Notes: generated by a model from the sequence alone, not told the origin. Shown: positions 17,895-27,117, counted from the first letter of the stretch. The stretch: DNA of 64,000 bases from Faecalicatena_A orotica (GCF_040545875.1 NZ_JBEPMR010000012.1); one strand, 5' to 3'. A program made the numbers and translations.

Positions 17895-19471
17895 AAAAGC
17901 CCAAAGTGATTACGGCCGGCGAGGCTGTCGGATGGATCAGGAATGGTTCCACGCTGTGCACGATCGGGATGTCGCTGGTTTCATCGTGTGAAACAATATT
18001 GAAGGAAATAGAGAGACAATTCTTAGAGACTGGGGAGCCGAGAGAGCTTACCTATCTACACAGCTGCGGACAGGCTGACCGGAGAGGCGGGTTTGTACAT
18101 CTTGCACATGAAAATCTTCTGAAACGGGTGATCGGGGGACACTGGGGGCTCGGTCCACAGATGATGGACCTTATCGCCGGAAACAAGGTGGAAGCCTATT
18201 GCCTGCCGCAGGGACAGATGGCAAATATGTACCACAGCATGGCACTTCGGGAACCGGGCAAGATCAGCAAGATAGGTCTTGGAACATTTATTGATCCGCG
18301 AATTGAGGGTGGAAAGATGAATGAAAGAACAAAGCCTCTCGAAGATATTGTGGAAGTGATCGAAATAGACGGGGAAGAGTATCTGAGATATAAGGAAATT
18401 CCAATTGATACCTTACTGATCCGCGGGACTTATGCGGATGAAAATGGAAATATTTCCACAGAAGAAGAGGCTATGGTACTGGAAGTATTGCCGGCTGTAA
18501 TGGCTGCGAAGCGTTTCGGAGGTAAAGTGATCTGTCAGGTAAAGCGGATCCTGAAGGCAGGATCAATGGATCCCAAAAGGGTGGTGGTGCCCGGAGTATT
18601 TGTGGATGGGATTGTGGTATGTGATGATGTTTATGAAAACCACCGGCAGACCTCATCCTGGTATTATGACCCTTCCTACAGCGGGCAGGCAAAAGTTTCA
18701 GAGTCTGCATCTGAGCCGGTACCCTTAAGTGTAAGGAAAATCATCGGTAGAAGGGCCGTCATGCTTCTTAGTAAAGACAGTATTATCAATGTAGGAACCG
18801 GGATACCGAACGACGTGATCGGTGGAATACTGGAGGAGGAAGATCTTCTGGATGATATTACAATCACAGTGGAGTCTGGAATCTACGGAGGCGTACCGGC
18901 GGGCGGCATTGATTTTGGCATATCCAGAAATCCGCAGGCTCTGATCCCTCATGACAGGCAGTTTGAATTCTACAATGGTGCAGGTATCGATTTTACTTTC
19001 ATGGGTGCCGGGGAGATGGATAAAAACGGCAATGTAAACGCGACAAGAATGGGAAACAAGGCACCCGGAGCCGGTGGATTCATCGACATTACGACGCTGG
19101 CCAAAACGGTTGTATTCTGTTCAACATTTACGGGAAAAGGTTTGGATGTCAGTTATGATTCAGAGGGAATCAGAATCAGGAAAGAAGGGGAGATCAAAAA
19201 ACTGGTGAATAATGTACAACAGATTTCTTACAATGGGAAGCTTGCAGCCAGGAATGGACAGAATATGTATTATGTGACAGAACGTGCCGTTTTCCGGCTG
19301 ACCGAAGACGGTCCGATGTTAATCGAAATCGCAGAAGGAATAGACCTGCAGACAGATGTGCTTGACCAGATGGAATTCATTCCGCTGATCAGTACGAATC
19401 TGAAATTTACGGATAAGGCGGTTTATCAGGAACAGCCGGTCGGGATCAAAGAAAGGATGGTGGGAGCTTGA
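17891..19471 (+). CDS. Fused-subunit acyl-CoA:carboxylate CoA-transferase (YdiF/OXCT-like)
   Basis: 526 residues, containing both the alpha and beta halves of a family I CoA-transferase. The N-terminal half includes GLGTFIDPRIEGGKMNE. The C-terminal half has VGTGIPNDVI and the catalytic glutamate E328 in TVESGIYGG, followed by GGFIDI. It moves CoA between an acyl-CoA and a free acid such as acetate, acetoacetate or a hydroxy acid. It overlaps the ligase upstream and the VOC gene downstream by 4 nt each. Confidence 0.9.
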   Translation: MKKPKVITAGEAVGWIRNGSTLCTIGMSLVSSCETILKEIERQFLETGEPRELTYLHSCGQADRRGGFVHLAHENLLKRVIGGHWGLGPQMMDLIAGNKVEAYCLPQGQMANMYHSMALREPGKISKIGLGTFIDPRIEGGKMNERTKPLEDIVEVIEIDGEEYLRYKEIPIDTLLIRGTYADENGNISTEEEAMVLEVLPAVMAAKRFGGKVICQVKRILKAGSMDPKRVVVPGVFVDGIVVCDDVYENHRQTSSWYYDPSYSGQAKVSESASEPVPLSVRKIIGRRAVMLLSKDSIINVGTGIPNDVIGGILEEEDLLDDITITVESGIYGGVPAGGIDFGISRNPQALIPHDRQFEFYNGAGIDFTFMGAGEMDKNGNVNATRMGNKAPGAGGFIDITTLAKTVVFCSTFTGKGLDVSYDSEGIRIRKEGEIKKLVNNVQQISYNGKLAARNGQNMYYVTERAVFRLTEDGPMLIEIAEGIDLQTDVLDQMEFIPLISTNLKFTDKAVYQEQPVGIKERMVGA

Positions 19472-19866
19472 AACCACTCAGACTGCACCATGTCGGGATT
19501 ATTATGAATTCTAAGGAAAGGGCTGATTTGTTTCTGGAACAGTTTGGACTGGAGACAGATTATATGGAATACGTGGAAGAATACCATGCAGATTGTCTGT
19601 TTACGAAATACACGGAACAGGAAAGTCCTATAGAACTGATTATACCGACAGAAGGTGTTTTAAAGGAATATAACAGGGGAAAAGGCGGAATCCATCACAT
19701 TGCTTTAGAGGTGGATGATGTGGAAGCGGCAAGGGCAGAATTCGAAGGAAAAGGGATGGAGATGCTGGAAAAAGTGCCTGTGAAGGGCGCAGGAGGGATT
19801 CTCGTCAATTTTTTAAGACCAAGATATGGACTGGGCGTTTTGGTAGAGTTTGTCCAGAGAATATAA
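19468..19866 (+). CDS. VOC-superfamily protein (methylmalonyl-CoA epimerase/glyoxalase-like)
   Basis: 132 residues from a TTG that overlaps the CoA-transferase stop (TTGA); an alternative ATG exists at 19504, but it would cut the first metal-binding strand. Two paired beta-alpha-beta-beta-beta modules carry the typical metal-binding positions: His in LHHVGI (residue 7/8), His in GGIHHIALEV and a C-terminal Glu in VLVEFV. Length and pattern match methylmalonyl-CoA epimerase. In this island it might epimerise the alpha carbon of a CoA thioester of a sugar acid; that is inference. Confidence 0.8.
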   Translation: MKPLRLHHVGIIMNSKERADLFLEQFGLETDYMEYVEEYHADCLFTKYTEQESPIELIIPTEGVLKEYNRGKGGIHHIALEVDDVEAARAEFEGKGMEMLEKVPVKGAGGILVNFLRPRYGLGVLVEFVQRI

Positions 19867-19926
19867 GGCAGGATAACTGTTACGGACCGTGACCAGTTAC
19901 AGAATATGAATGAAAGGGGAAGAAGA

Positions 19927-20769
19927 ATGGATGTAAAAAAAGTAATGGTGGTTGGAGCAGGCATCATGGGCAGCGGCATAGCACAGGTCTGCATTGAACA
20001 TGGTTTTGAGACGGTTCTGGCGGACATATCACCGGAGTATGCAAAAGCTGGGGCTGCTAAGATCGAACATTTTTTACAGCGTAAAATTGAAAAAGGACGC
20101 ATGGAGGAAAATGAGAAGGAGAAGGCAATGGCCCTGCTGAGGGCGGCTTCAATAGAAGAAGGCGCAGATGCCGATCTGGTGATCGAAGCGGTGACCGAGG
20201 ATGTAGAGATTAAAAAAGAAATTTTCCAGAAACTTGATGAACTGTGCAGGCCGGAAACGATACTTGCCTCAAATACATCGACGATTTCTATTACACTGCT
20301 TGCCGGCGCTACGCAGAGACCCGAACAGGTAGTGGGCATGCACTTCTTTGTTCCGCCTCCGGTCATGAAACTGATTGAAGTGATACCGGGACTGTTGACA
20401 AGCGAAGAGACAGAGAAGACAGCGATGGAAACAGCAGAGGCTTTCGGGAAAACACCTGTGAAGGCGCCTGATTCCTCCGCATTTCTTGTGAACCGGCTTC
20501 TTGTCCCTATGTGGAACGAGGCGATGTTCCTCGTTATGGAAGGCAATGAACCAAAGGACATTGACACGGCTATGAAGTTAGGCGGAAATCTTCCGATGGG
20601 GCCGCTGGAACTGGCAGATTTTGCCGGACTGGATACTGTGCTGGCAGTAATGACCCAGATGTATACTGACCTGGGGGAACCGAAGTACCGTCCGTGTCCG
20701 CTGCTTAAGAAAATGGTGAACGCGGGGCTTCTGGGAAGAAAGAGCAAAACAGGATTTTATAACTATTAG
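19927..20769 (+). CDS. 3-hydroxyacyl-CoA dehydrogenase (Hbd-like)
   Basis: About 280 residues from the ATG at 19927, which has GGGGAAGAAG upstream; the longer frame from 19906 is less likely. The NAD-binding motif GAGIMGSG is at residues 10-17. Catalytic His139 (GMHFF) and Glu151 (LIEVI) and an Asn in FLVNRLL are present, and SNTS is intact. The segment usually HFFNP reads HFFVPPP, a change next to the active site. It oxidises a 3-hydroxyacyl-CoA to the 3-keto compound for the thiolase. No crotonase, acyl-CoA dehydrogenase or Etf genes accompany it, unlike a butyrate operon. Confidence 0.9.
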   Translation: MDVKKVMVVGAGIMGSGIAQVCIEHGFETVLADISPEYAKAGAAKIEHFLQRKIEKGRMEENEKEKAMALLRAASIEEGADADLVIEAVTEDVEIKKEIFQKLDELCRPETILASNTSTISITLLAGATQRPEQVVGMHFFVPPPVMKLIEVIPGLLTSEETEKTAMETAEAFGKTPVKAPDSSAFLVNRLLVPMWNEAMFLVMEGNEPKDIDTAMKLGGNLPMGPLELADFAGLDTVLAVMTQMYTDLGEPKYRPCPLLKKMVNAGLLGRKSKTGFYNY

Positions 20770-20893
20770 AAACTCACAATTTCAGGTATATGCAGTTGCC
20801 TCGGTGCAGCCGATGCAGGAAAAACACTATGGTATTAAAACAATACAGGCCAGAAAATCTGGATGCAGGGATTTCAAGAAAGGGGAAAGAGGT

Positions 20894-21913
20894 ATGAAAA
20901 ATAGTATGATGAAGAAGGTATTGCCATGTTTGCTGGCAGGAGCACTTGTATTATCTTTCACAGCATGTTCATCCGGTACGGAAGAAGATAAAGGAGAGAC
21001 AAAAAAAGAGGAAACAAAGACAGAAGATACAAAGGAAGGCAATACGGATGATCTGACATTTGCACTTGCAGTGCCTACACTGGATAATCCATATTTCGTA
21101 CAGGTTCAGCAGGGTTTTGAAGATAAGTGTAAAGAACTTGGGGTTAAGACAATTGTGAATGGATCTGATTATGATTCAGCCCAGCAGTTCTCACAATTTG
21201 AAAATTATGTTTCAGCAGGTGCACAGGCAATCCTTGTATGCCCGGTCGATGCGGTCAGCCTTGAAGATGCGGTGGATCAGGTGCATGAAGCCGGCGGTAA
21301 GGTAATGGGAATTGCACAAGGCGTTTCCAATGCAGACGCGAATAATATACTTGATGATTATGCTTACGGCGTTAACAACGGAGAGCAGGCAGCAAAATGG
21401 ATCAATACTTATTTAAAGGATGAGGCAAAAGTGAAAGTCTGCCTGATCACACTGGATCATGTGGAACAGGTAAAACTCCGCGGTGACGGTATGGAAGATA
21501 CAATCAAAGAAAAGTGTCCGAATGCCGAAATCGTATACCGGCAGAAAGCAGAAACGATGGAAGAAGCAATGAATGTAGCTGAAACAGCACTTCAGGCCAA
21601 TCCGGATATCAAAGTAATCGCATGTGTCAACGACCAGCATGCCCTCGGTGCATGGCAGGCAGTACAGAATCTGGGACTTAACACCGACGATTTCTATATT
21701 GGCGGAGGGGATTATACAGATGAAGCAATCGAAGCAATGAAAGACCCGAAATGTGCGATCCGCCAGACTACAGACATCCAGCCATACCAGTCTGCACAGG
21801 AATGTGCACAGAGAATGTATGACATGGTTGTGAATGGAGAGAAAGGGACGGAGACATTGCTGACACTTCAGCCACACTGGCAGGAAGCATATAAAGATTT
21901 GGAAAATGAATAA
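20894..21913 (+). CDS. Ribose-type sugar ABC transporter substrate-binding lipoprotein
   Basis: The ATG at 20894 follows GGGGAAAGAGGT and starts a lipoprotein signal ending in FTACSS; an earlier in-frame ATG at 20804 would bury it. The mature part is a type 1 periplasmic-binding fold of the RbsB/XylF class. It contains PTLDNPYFVQVQQGFEDKC, PVDAVSLEDAV and VNDQHALGAWQAVQNLG. An acidic/Lys-rich linker follows the lipidated Cys, as in many Gram-positive binding proteins. It begins the transport half of the island, 125 bp after the hydroxyacyl-CoA dehydrogenase. Confidence 0.88.
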   Translation: MKNSMMKKVLPCLLAGALVLSFTACSSGTEEDKGETKKEETKTEDTKEGNTDDLTFALAVPTLDNPYFVQVQQGFEDKCKELGVKTIVNGSDYDSAQQFSQFENYVSAGAQAILVCPVDAVSLEDAVDQVHEAGGKVMGIAQGVSNADANNILDDYAYGVNNGEQAAKWINTYLKDEAKVKVCLITLDHVEQVKLRGDGMEDTIKEKCPNAEIVYRQKAETMEEAMNVAETALQANPDIKVIACVNDQHALGAWQAVQNLGLNTDDFYIGGGDYTDEAIEAMKDPKCAIRQTTDIQPYQSAQECAQRMYDMVVNGEKGTETLLTLQPHWQEAYKDLENE

Positions 21914-22013
21914 GAAAAGCAAAGTATAAATGGCTGAGGATGAGGCAGTAATTAAAAAGGTACGCATATACCAGGACAAAGTGTGAGTAATTCAGGAATA
22001 AAGCGGTGATGAG

Positions 22014-22070
22014 AGGCTTTCTGTTCGAATAAAAATTTGAAAAGATATTCGATAGAGCAGAAAGCCTTTT
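22014..22070 (+). terminator. Intercistronic attenuator between binding-protein and ATPase genes
   Basis: AGGCTTTCTG (22014-22023) pairs with CAGAAAGCCT (22058-22067), and TCGAAT (22025-22030) with ATTCGA (22047-22052), followed by TTTT. It has the same placement as the hairpin at 3153-3205. Confidence 0.7.
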
Positions 22071-22111
22071 CAGCTTTTTTCAGACGGTCCCGGAAATCAG
22101 GAGGAACAGAT

Positions 22112-23593
22112 ATGGGCGAGACGATACTGAAGCTGAATAATATTGGAAAAAAGTTCCCGGGCGTGGTTGCTCTGGACCATGTGTCATTTGAGCTGAAGAA
22201 AGGTGAGGTTCATGCACTTTTAGGTGAAAATGGAGCCGGGAAATCGACATTGATCAAGATATTGACAGGGGCATATGAACCTACAGAAGGTACGATAGAA
22301 TATAACGGAAAAACCTATGAAAAATTTGAGCCTAAGCAGGCAAAAGAACTGGGGATAACTGCGATTTATCAGGAATTTAACCTGGTACCATACATTTCTG
22401 CGGCACAGAACGTATTTTTAGGGCAGGAGTTGAAAAAGGGAATATTTCTGGATATGGCGGGGATGGAAAAGAAAACAACGGAACTTGCCAGAGAAATGGG
22501 GGTAGAAATCAACCCGAAAACAAAAGTTAAAGATCTGGGAGTTGCTTATATGCAGATTGTAGAGATCATAAAAGCAATATCTGAGGATACGAACATACTG
22601 ATTATGGATGAACCCTCTGCTCCTCTGACAACCCGTGAAATAGACGCAATGTTTCAGATCGTAAAGCGGCTGAAGGAAAAAGGTATCACAATTATTTATA
22701 TTTCACACCGGCTGGAGGAACTGTTCGAAATCTGTGACCGTGTCACAATCATGAGGGATGGAAAATATATTTGTACAAAGGAAATCAGGGATGTCACAAG
22801 ACATGAATTAATTGCAGACATGGTAGGACGGGAACTGAATGAAATGTATGCGGGTGGTGCTGGAGCTTCAGACGACATTATTATGGAAGCAAAAGATTTG
22901 TGTACGGATAAGATACACCATATATCGTTCAGCCTGAAAAAGGGGGAGATCCTTGGTTTTGGCGGTCTGGTTGGTGCAGGCCGGACAGAAACCGCACGGG
23001 CGTTATTCGGTGCGGATGAACTACTGTCAGGGACTATCATGAAAAATGGGGAAGTGGTAAAGATTCATTCCCCAAAGGATGCAATCAAAGCAGGAATTGG
23101 CCTGCTGCCAGAGGACAGAAAGGATCAGGGGCTTGTGCTCGGGATGAGTGTGAAGGATAATATCGTCTATTCCATCTTGAAACAGGAAACAAAAAGAATT
23201 TTTCTGGATAAGAAGGACATACATAAAAAATGTTCAGATCTGAAAGATGATCTGCGGATAAAAACACCCTCACTTGGCCAAATTAGCAAATTTCTGTCAG
23301 GAGGAAACCAACAGAAGGTAGTATTGGCAAAATGGATGGCAACGGACTGTGACGTCCTGATATTTGATGAGCCGACAAGAGGAATCGACGTCGGGGCAAA
23401 GCAGGAGATATACCATCTCATGAACCAGCTGACTGCACAGGGGAAAAGCATCATTATGATCTCGTCTGAAATGCCGGAACTGTTCGGAATGGCAGACCGG
23501 GTTATTGTCATGCATGAAGGCTGTATAAAAGGCGAATTGAGCAAAGAAGAGTTTGACCAGGAGAGAATGCTTGCAATCGCATCAGGGCTGTAG
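22112..23593 (+). CDS. Sugar ABC transporter ATP-binding protein, two-domain CUT2 type (RbsA-like)
   Basis: 493 residues from the ATG at 22112 (AGGAGGAACAGAT upstream). The first nucleotide-binding domain has Walker A GENGAGKST and LIMDEPSAPL; the D-loop region reads SAPLT instead of the common SSLT. The second has the degenerate GLVGAGRTE, the signature LSGGNQQKV and LIFDEPTRGIDVG. It partners the single permease that follows, as in the ribose system, where the permease is a homodimer. Confidence 0.9.
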   Translation: MGETILKLNNIGKKFPGVVALDHVSFELKKGEVHALLGENGAGKSTLIKILTGAYEPTEGTIEYNGKTYEKFEPKQAKELGITAIYQEFNLVPYISAAQNVFLGQELKKGIFLDMAGMEKKTTELAREMGVEINPKTKVKDLGVAYMQIVEIIKAISEDTNILIMDEPSAPLTTREIDAMFQIVKRLKEKGITIIYISHRLEELFEICDRVTIMRDGKYICTKEIRDVTRHELIADMVGRELNEMYAGGAGASDDIIMEAKDLCTDKIHHISFSLKKGEILGFGGLVGAGRTETARALFGADELLSGTIMKNGEVVKIHSPKDAIKAGIGLLPEDRKDQGLVLGMSVKDNIVYSILKQETKRIFLDKKDIHKKCSDLKDDLRIKTPSLGQISKFLSGGNQQKVVLAKWMATDCDVLIFDEPTRGIDVGAKQEIYHLMNQLTAQGKSIIMISSEMPELFGMADRVIVMHEGCIKGELSKEEFDQERMLAIASGL

Positions 23594-23626
23594 AGCTGAA
23601 CGGGGAATAAAAACGGAGGTTAGAAT

Positions 23627-24589
23627 ATGCAGAAGAAAAAAGTAAATCTGGTAAGTTTTCTTGGAAAATATGGAATTGTCGTAGTCCTGATAGTCCTGAT
23701 TGTGTTCTTTTCTGTGACGAGTAAGCAATTCCTTGCTGTAAGTAATATTATCAATATTTTAAGGCAGGTTGCAGTTGTCGGGATTATGTCGGTAGGCATG
23801 ACGATGGTCCTGATTACGGGCGGCATCGATCTGTCGGTAGGATCCGTGGCGGGGGTAGCCTGTGTATCAACGGCACTTTTGATGAATAAAGGTCTTCCGT
23901 GGGCGGCAGCCGTACTGCTTGTATTGATTGTGAGCTGCGCATTGGGCGGAATCAATGGTTTCTGTATAAATGCATTGAGTATTCCTCCTCTAATCACCAC
24001 GCTGGGGATGATGACTGCATTAAGGGGCACGGCCTACCTTCTGACAGGCGGCCTTCCGGTCTTTGGATTTCCTAAGGATATTCTCTTCCTTGGAAAAGGT
24101 TCTGTAGCAGGGATTCCGGTACCGGTTATCATTATGGCGGTAATTTTTGTGATTGGTATTTTGTTTATGGATAAGACGAGATATGGGGTATATATCTACG
24201 GTGTAGGAGGAAATGAGGAGGCTACGAGGCTCTCAGGAATCAATGTTAAGAAGATTAAATATCTGGTCTATATGGCGTCTGCCACACTGGCGGGACTGGC
24301 AGGCATCGTACTTCTGGCCAGAGTAAACAGTGGCCAGCCAAAGGCAGGGGACGGATATGAGATGGATGTTATTACGGCAGTCGTATTAGGTGGTGTCAGC
24401 ATCTCAGGAGGAGAAGGAAGCATGCCGTTTGTTATTATCGGAGTCCTTTTCATGGGAGTGCTTTCCAATGGTATGGTCATGCTGAATATACAGGATTATA
24501 CACAACAGGTAGTAAAAGGTATCGCACTTCTGCTGGCAGTGGCATTTGACCGTTATATGCAAAATAAGAAGGCGAAACAGGTAGAGTAA
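23627..24589 (+). CDS. Sugar ABC transporter permease (RbsC-like)
   Basis: 320 residues, hydrophobic throughout, with CUT2 landmarks ITGGIDLSVGSVAG, LSIPPLITTLGMM and VVLGGVSISGGEGS. A single permease (not two, as in the YtfT/YjfF set) fits the RbsABC organisation. CGGAGGTTAGAAT precedes the ATG. Followed 25 bp later by the mutarotase. Confidence 0.9.
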   Translation: MQKKKVNLVSFLGKYGIVVVLIVLIVFFSVTSKQFLAVSNIINILRQVAVVGIMSVGMTMVLITGGIDLSVGSVAGVACVSTALLMNKGLPWAAAVLLVLIVSCALGGINGFCINALSIPPLITTLGMMTALRGTAYLLTGGLPVFGFPKDILFLGKGSVAGIPVPVIIMAVIFVIGILFMDKTRYGVYIYGVGGNEEATRLSGINVKKIKYLVYMASATLAGLAGIVLLARVNSGQPKAGDGYEMDVITAVVLGGVSISGGEGSMPFVIIGVLFMGVLSNGMVMLNIQDYTQQVVKGIALLLAVAFDRYMQNKKAKQVE

Positions 24590-24614
24590 CGAAGATGCCA
24601 AACAGGAGGAAACT

Positions 24615-25658
24615 ATGCGGGAATCGGGAAATGCAAACATTCAAATAGAAAGTATGGGATCACGGGTTCAGTTTTATACTCTGAAAAACCAAACAGGAAT
24701 TCAGGTTACTCTGACAAATTATGGGGCGGCTGTTTACCGGATACTTACACCTGACCGTGACGGAAGAGTCGATGACATTGCCTTGTCCAGTCCTTCCCCG
24801 GAAACATTCATGGACAACAAAGCATTTTTCGGGGCTACGGTAGGAAGAGTGGCAAATCGTATAAAACAGGGCAGAATTACGGTAGGCTGCAAGGAGTACC
24901 AGTTGTCACTGAATGAAGGAAAAAACCACGCTCATGGCGGATTTTCTGGGTTTGATAAGAAAATATGGAATGGAAAAATAAGGAATAATGCAGTAGAATT
25001 TACTTATACAAGTCCGGACAAAGAAGAAGGATACCCGGGCAGTGTGACGGTAACGGTGAGTTACCGGCTGGACGGGGAAGGGAGGCTGCATATCCGGCAT
25101 CATGCCGAAAGTACGGAAGACACGATTATCAATCTTACAAACCATACGTACTTTAATCTGGGAGGACATGCTTCCGGTAAGATATATGACCAGAGACTTC
25201 AGATAAACGGAGGTTTTTATCTGGAAAGTGACGCAGAACTGATACCAACCGGACAGATATTGCGTGTGGGGGGAACGCCCTTTGATTTTACTCAGGAAAA
25301 AGAGCTTGGGCTGGATATTCATTCAGAGATACCAATGCTCACCAACAATGGAGGATATGATGTAACATTCCTAAAAGCGGAACGTGGATTTACCAGAGCC
25401 GCGGTTCTAAAAGACAAAAAGTCAGGGAGATGCCTGGAGGTCTTCACAGATTACCCTGCAATCCACCTTTATACAGGCAATTTTCTGAAAGATGAACCGG
25501 GACTGGAGGACAGGGTATATAACCGGCACGAATCTGTATGTCTGGAAGCGCAGCGGCTTCCCTTCGCCAGCGGTTATGCACATTTTGGTGAAATCGGACT
25601 GAAAGCAGGAGAGCAGATGGAAAGAAATATTTGTTATCATTTTTCGGCAGAAAGATAG
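24615..25658 (+). CDS. galM: Aldose 1-epimerase (mutarotase)
   Basis: 347 residues, normal for GalM. Motifs are TNYGAAVYRI near the N-terminus, FFGATVGRVANRI, NHAHGGFSGFDKKIW, catalytic His in NLTNHTYFNLGG and the C-terminal Glu in CLEAQRLPFA. It interconverts alpha and beta anomers of an aldose. In a transport operon this suggests the imported substrate is a free reducing aldose used by an anomer-specific enzyme, such as a C1 dehydrogenase. AGGAGGAAACT precedes the ATG. Confidence 0.92.
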   Translation: MRESGNANIQIESMGSRVQFYTLKNQTGIQVTLTNYGAAVYRILTPDRDGRVDDIALSSPSPETFMDNKAFFGATVGRVANRIKQGRITVGCKEYQLSLNEGKNHAHGGFSGFDKKIWNGKIRNNAVEFTYTSPDKEEGYPGSVTVTVSYRLDGEGRLHIRHHAESTEDTIINLTNHTYFNLGGHASGKIYDQRLQINGGFYLESDAELIPTGQILRVGGTPFDFTQEKELGLDIHSEIPMLTNNGGYDVTFLKAERGFTRAAVLKDKKSGRCLEVFTDYPAIHLYTGNFLKDEPGLEDRVYNRHESVCLEAQRLPFASGYAHFGEIGLKAGEQMERNICYHFSAER

Positions 25659-25670
25659 AGAGGTGTCAGA

Positions 25671-26546
25671 ATGAATGTAGAATTAGTACTAAATGCGAAA
25701 TGTCTGATCGGAGAAGGCCCATGCTGGGATGAGCCTACAAAAACGATTTATTTTGTGGATTTGCTGGGAAACCGTATTTATTCATTTGATGGGAAAATCG
25801 AACATCACGTGAGCTTTGACCAGAATCTGGGGGCAGCAGTAGTAAGGGAGAAAGGCGGACTTGCCGCAGCAATGCAGCATGGCTATTATTTCGTTGATTT
25901 TCCGGGAGGCGGATTGGAAAAGATTGCTGATCCTGAGGCGGAATATCCGGATCATCGGTTCAACGATGGTAAATGTGATGCAAAGGGGCGGTTTTGGGCA
26001 GGTACCATGAGTAAAAATCTGGATACCGGATATGGAGAGGCAATACCGGACTGTGGTCTGTATTGTCTGGATACGGATGGAAAGGCGGAACAAAAGCTGT
26101 CAGATGTAATACAGGGAAACGGGCTTGGCTGGACGAAGGACAGTAAGAAAATGTATTTTATTGATTCCCAGACTTATACGGTACAGGAATTTGATTTTGA
26201 TCTTGAAAAGGGTAGTATTTCAAATGGCAGAATAGCAGTGGAGGTACCAAAGGAGATGGGGCTGCCCGACGGCATGACTGTAGATGACGACGGCATGCTC
26301 TGGATCGCACTGTGGGGAGGCGGATGTGTAAGCAGGTGGAACCCAAAGACCGGCGAACTGCTGTGCAAGATAGAAGTTCCGGCGAAGAATGTGACAGCAT
26401 GCACATTTGGAGGCCCCGATATGAATGAACTTTACATCACTACAGCAAAAATGGATACGGATGAGGAACAGTATCCTCATGCCGGCGGCCTGTTCAAAAT
26501 CAAACTGGATATAACAGGAACACCATCGTATCGTTACCAGGGGTGA
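25671..26546 (+). CDS. SMP-30/gluconolactonase-family lactonase
   Basis: 291 residues of a six-bladed beta-propeller. Motifs are the metal-site Glu in LIGEGPCWDE, RFNDGKCDAKGRFWAGTM (Asn and Asp ligands), GNGLGWTKDSKKMYFIDS and LPDGMTVDDDGMLWIALWGGGCVSRW. The family hydrolyses sugar lactones (gluconolactone, pentonolactones, deoxyribonolactone). Together with the mutarotase and a dehydrogenase it implies oxidation of an aldose to its lactone and then to the aldonic acid. It is the last gene of the island, followed by a terminator. Confidence 0.9.
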   Translation: MNVELVLNAKCLIGEGPCWDEPTKTIYFVDLLGNRIYSFDGKIEHHVSFDQNLGAAVVREKGGLAAAMQHGYYFVDFPGGGLEKIADPEAEYPDHRFNDGKCDAKGRFWAGTMSKNLDTGYGEAIPDCGLYCLDTDGKAEQKLSDVIQGNGLGWTKDSKKMYFIDSQTYTVQEFDFDLEKGSISNGRIAVEVPKEMGLPDGMTVDDDGMLWIALWGGGCVSRWNPKTGELLCKIEVPAKNVTACTFGGPDMNELYITTAKMDTDEEQYPHAGGLFKIKLDITGTPSYRYQG

Positions 26547-26597
26547 CGGAAACATTACAGGTGGTACACTAAAATAAAAAGGTTAAAGGAACAAAGG

Positions 26598-26630
26598 GAC
26601 CTGCCGGATAAATAACGGCAGGTCTTATTG
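26598..26630 (+). terminator. Terminator ending the catabolic island
   Basis: GACCTGCCG (26598-26606) pairs perfectly with CGGCAGGTC (26616-26624), followed by TTATTGTCTTATT. It lies between convergent genes. Confidence 0.75.
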
Positions 26631-26635
26631 TCTTA

Positions 26636-27022
26636 TTATTCGAATAACTTTTTCAGATATGTCCGGATCTTTCCTTTCGGGAGCTGGGAAAGGAATGCAT
26701 CATCCCAGTGCTTTCTTAAAAACATTTCTGTATCGGCATCAGCGGTATCATTCAGGACGTCATATTCAATCTGTTTACCGAGTTCTTTCAGCAGGTCAGA
26801 ATGCCGGATTCCAAACGCAACGCAGTAATTGTGAAGGCCAAGCTGCTGCAGGAGATATGTGATCCTTTCAAAGTCCCTCACTGTCATCTTCTCTTCATTC
26901 AGTATCAGTTTCGAATCGGATTCCGAGCATAAGGCCAAAAACAGTATCTTTTCTTTTTCTATTTGTAATTCTTTTATCTTTTGGAATTCTTCCGGGTCTG
27001 TGGTAAAATTATCATCATACAT
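26636..27022 (-). CDS. Hypothetical 128-residue acidic protein
   Basis: The start at 27022 is set by AGGAGAGACACC just upstream; a longer frame to 27058 lacks a good site. The protein is acidic and probably helical (DPEEFQKIKELQIEKEKILFLAL, FERITYLLQQLG), with no membrane segment or signal peptide. I do not recognise a family. It is divergent from a small DNA-binding-like gene at 27226, and the region between them is full of TTGCA palindromes. They may form a regulated pair. Confidence 0.6.
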   Translation of the reverse strand: MYDDNFTTDPEEFQKIKELQIEKEKILFLALCSESDSKLILNEEKMTVRDFERITYLLQQLGLHNYCVAFGIRHSDLLKELGKQIEYDVLNDTADADTEMFLRKHWDDAFLSQLPKGKIRTYLKKLFE

Positions 27023-27117
27023 GGTGTCTCTCCTGATGAGTTGTTTTATATTTCGCAAATGCTGGAAATTAAGTTTCTTTACTCATTTTTCTCCTACCTG
27101 GTTAATATATTCCATAT

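Noticed and set aside
19695..20747. A 350-residue open frame on the minus strand
   Set aside because: It lies opposite the VOC and hydroxyacyl-CoA dehydrogenase genes, is rich in Ser/Pro/Ile as expected for a shadow frame, and lacks a ribosome binding site.
14330..20769. Reading the CoA genes as a butyrate synthesis operon
   Set aside because: Crotonase, butyryl-CoA dehydrogenase and EtfAB are missing, while a ligase, VOC protein and sugar transport genes are included.
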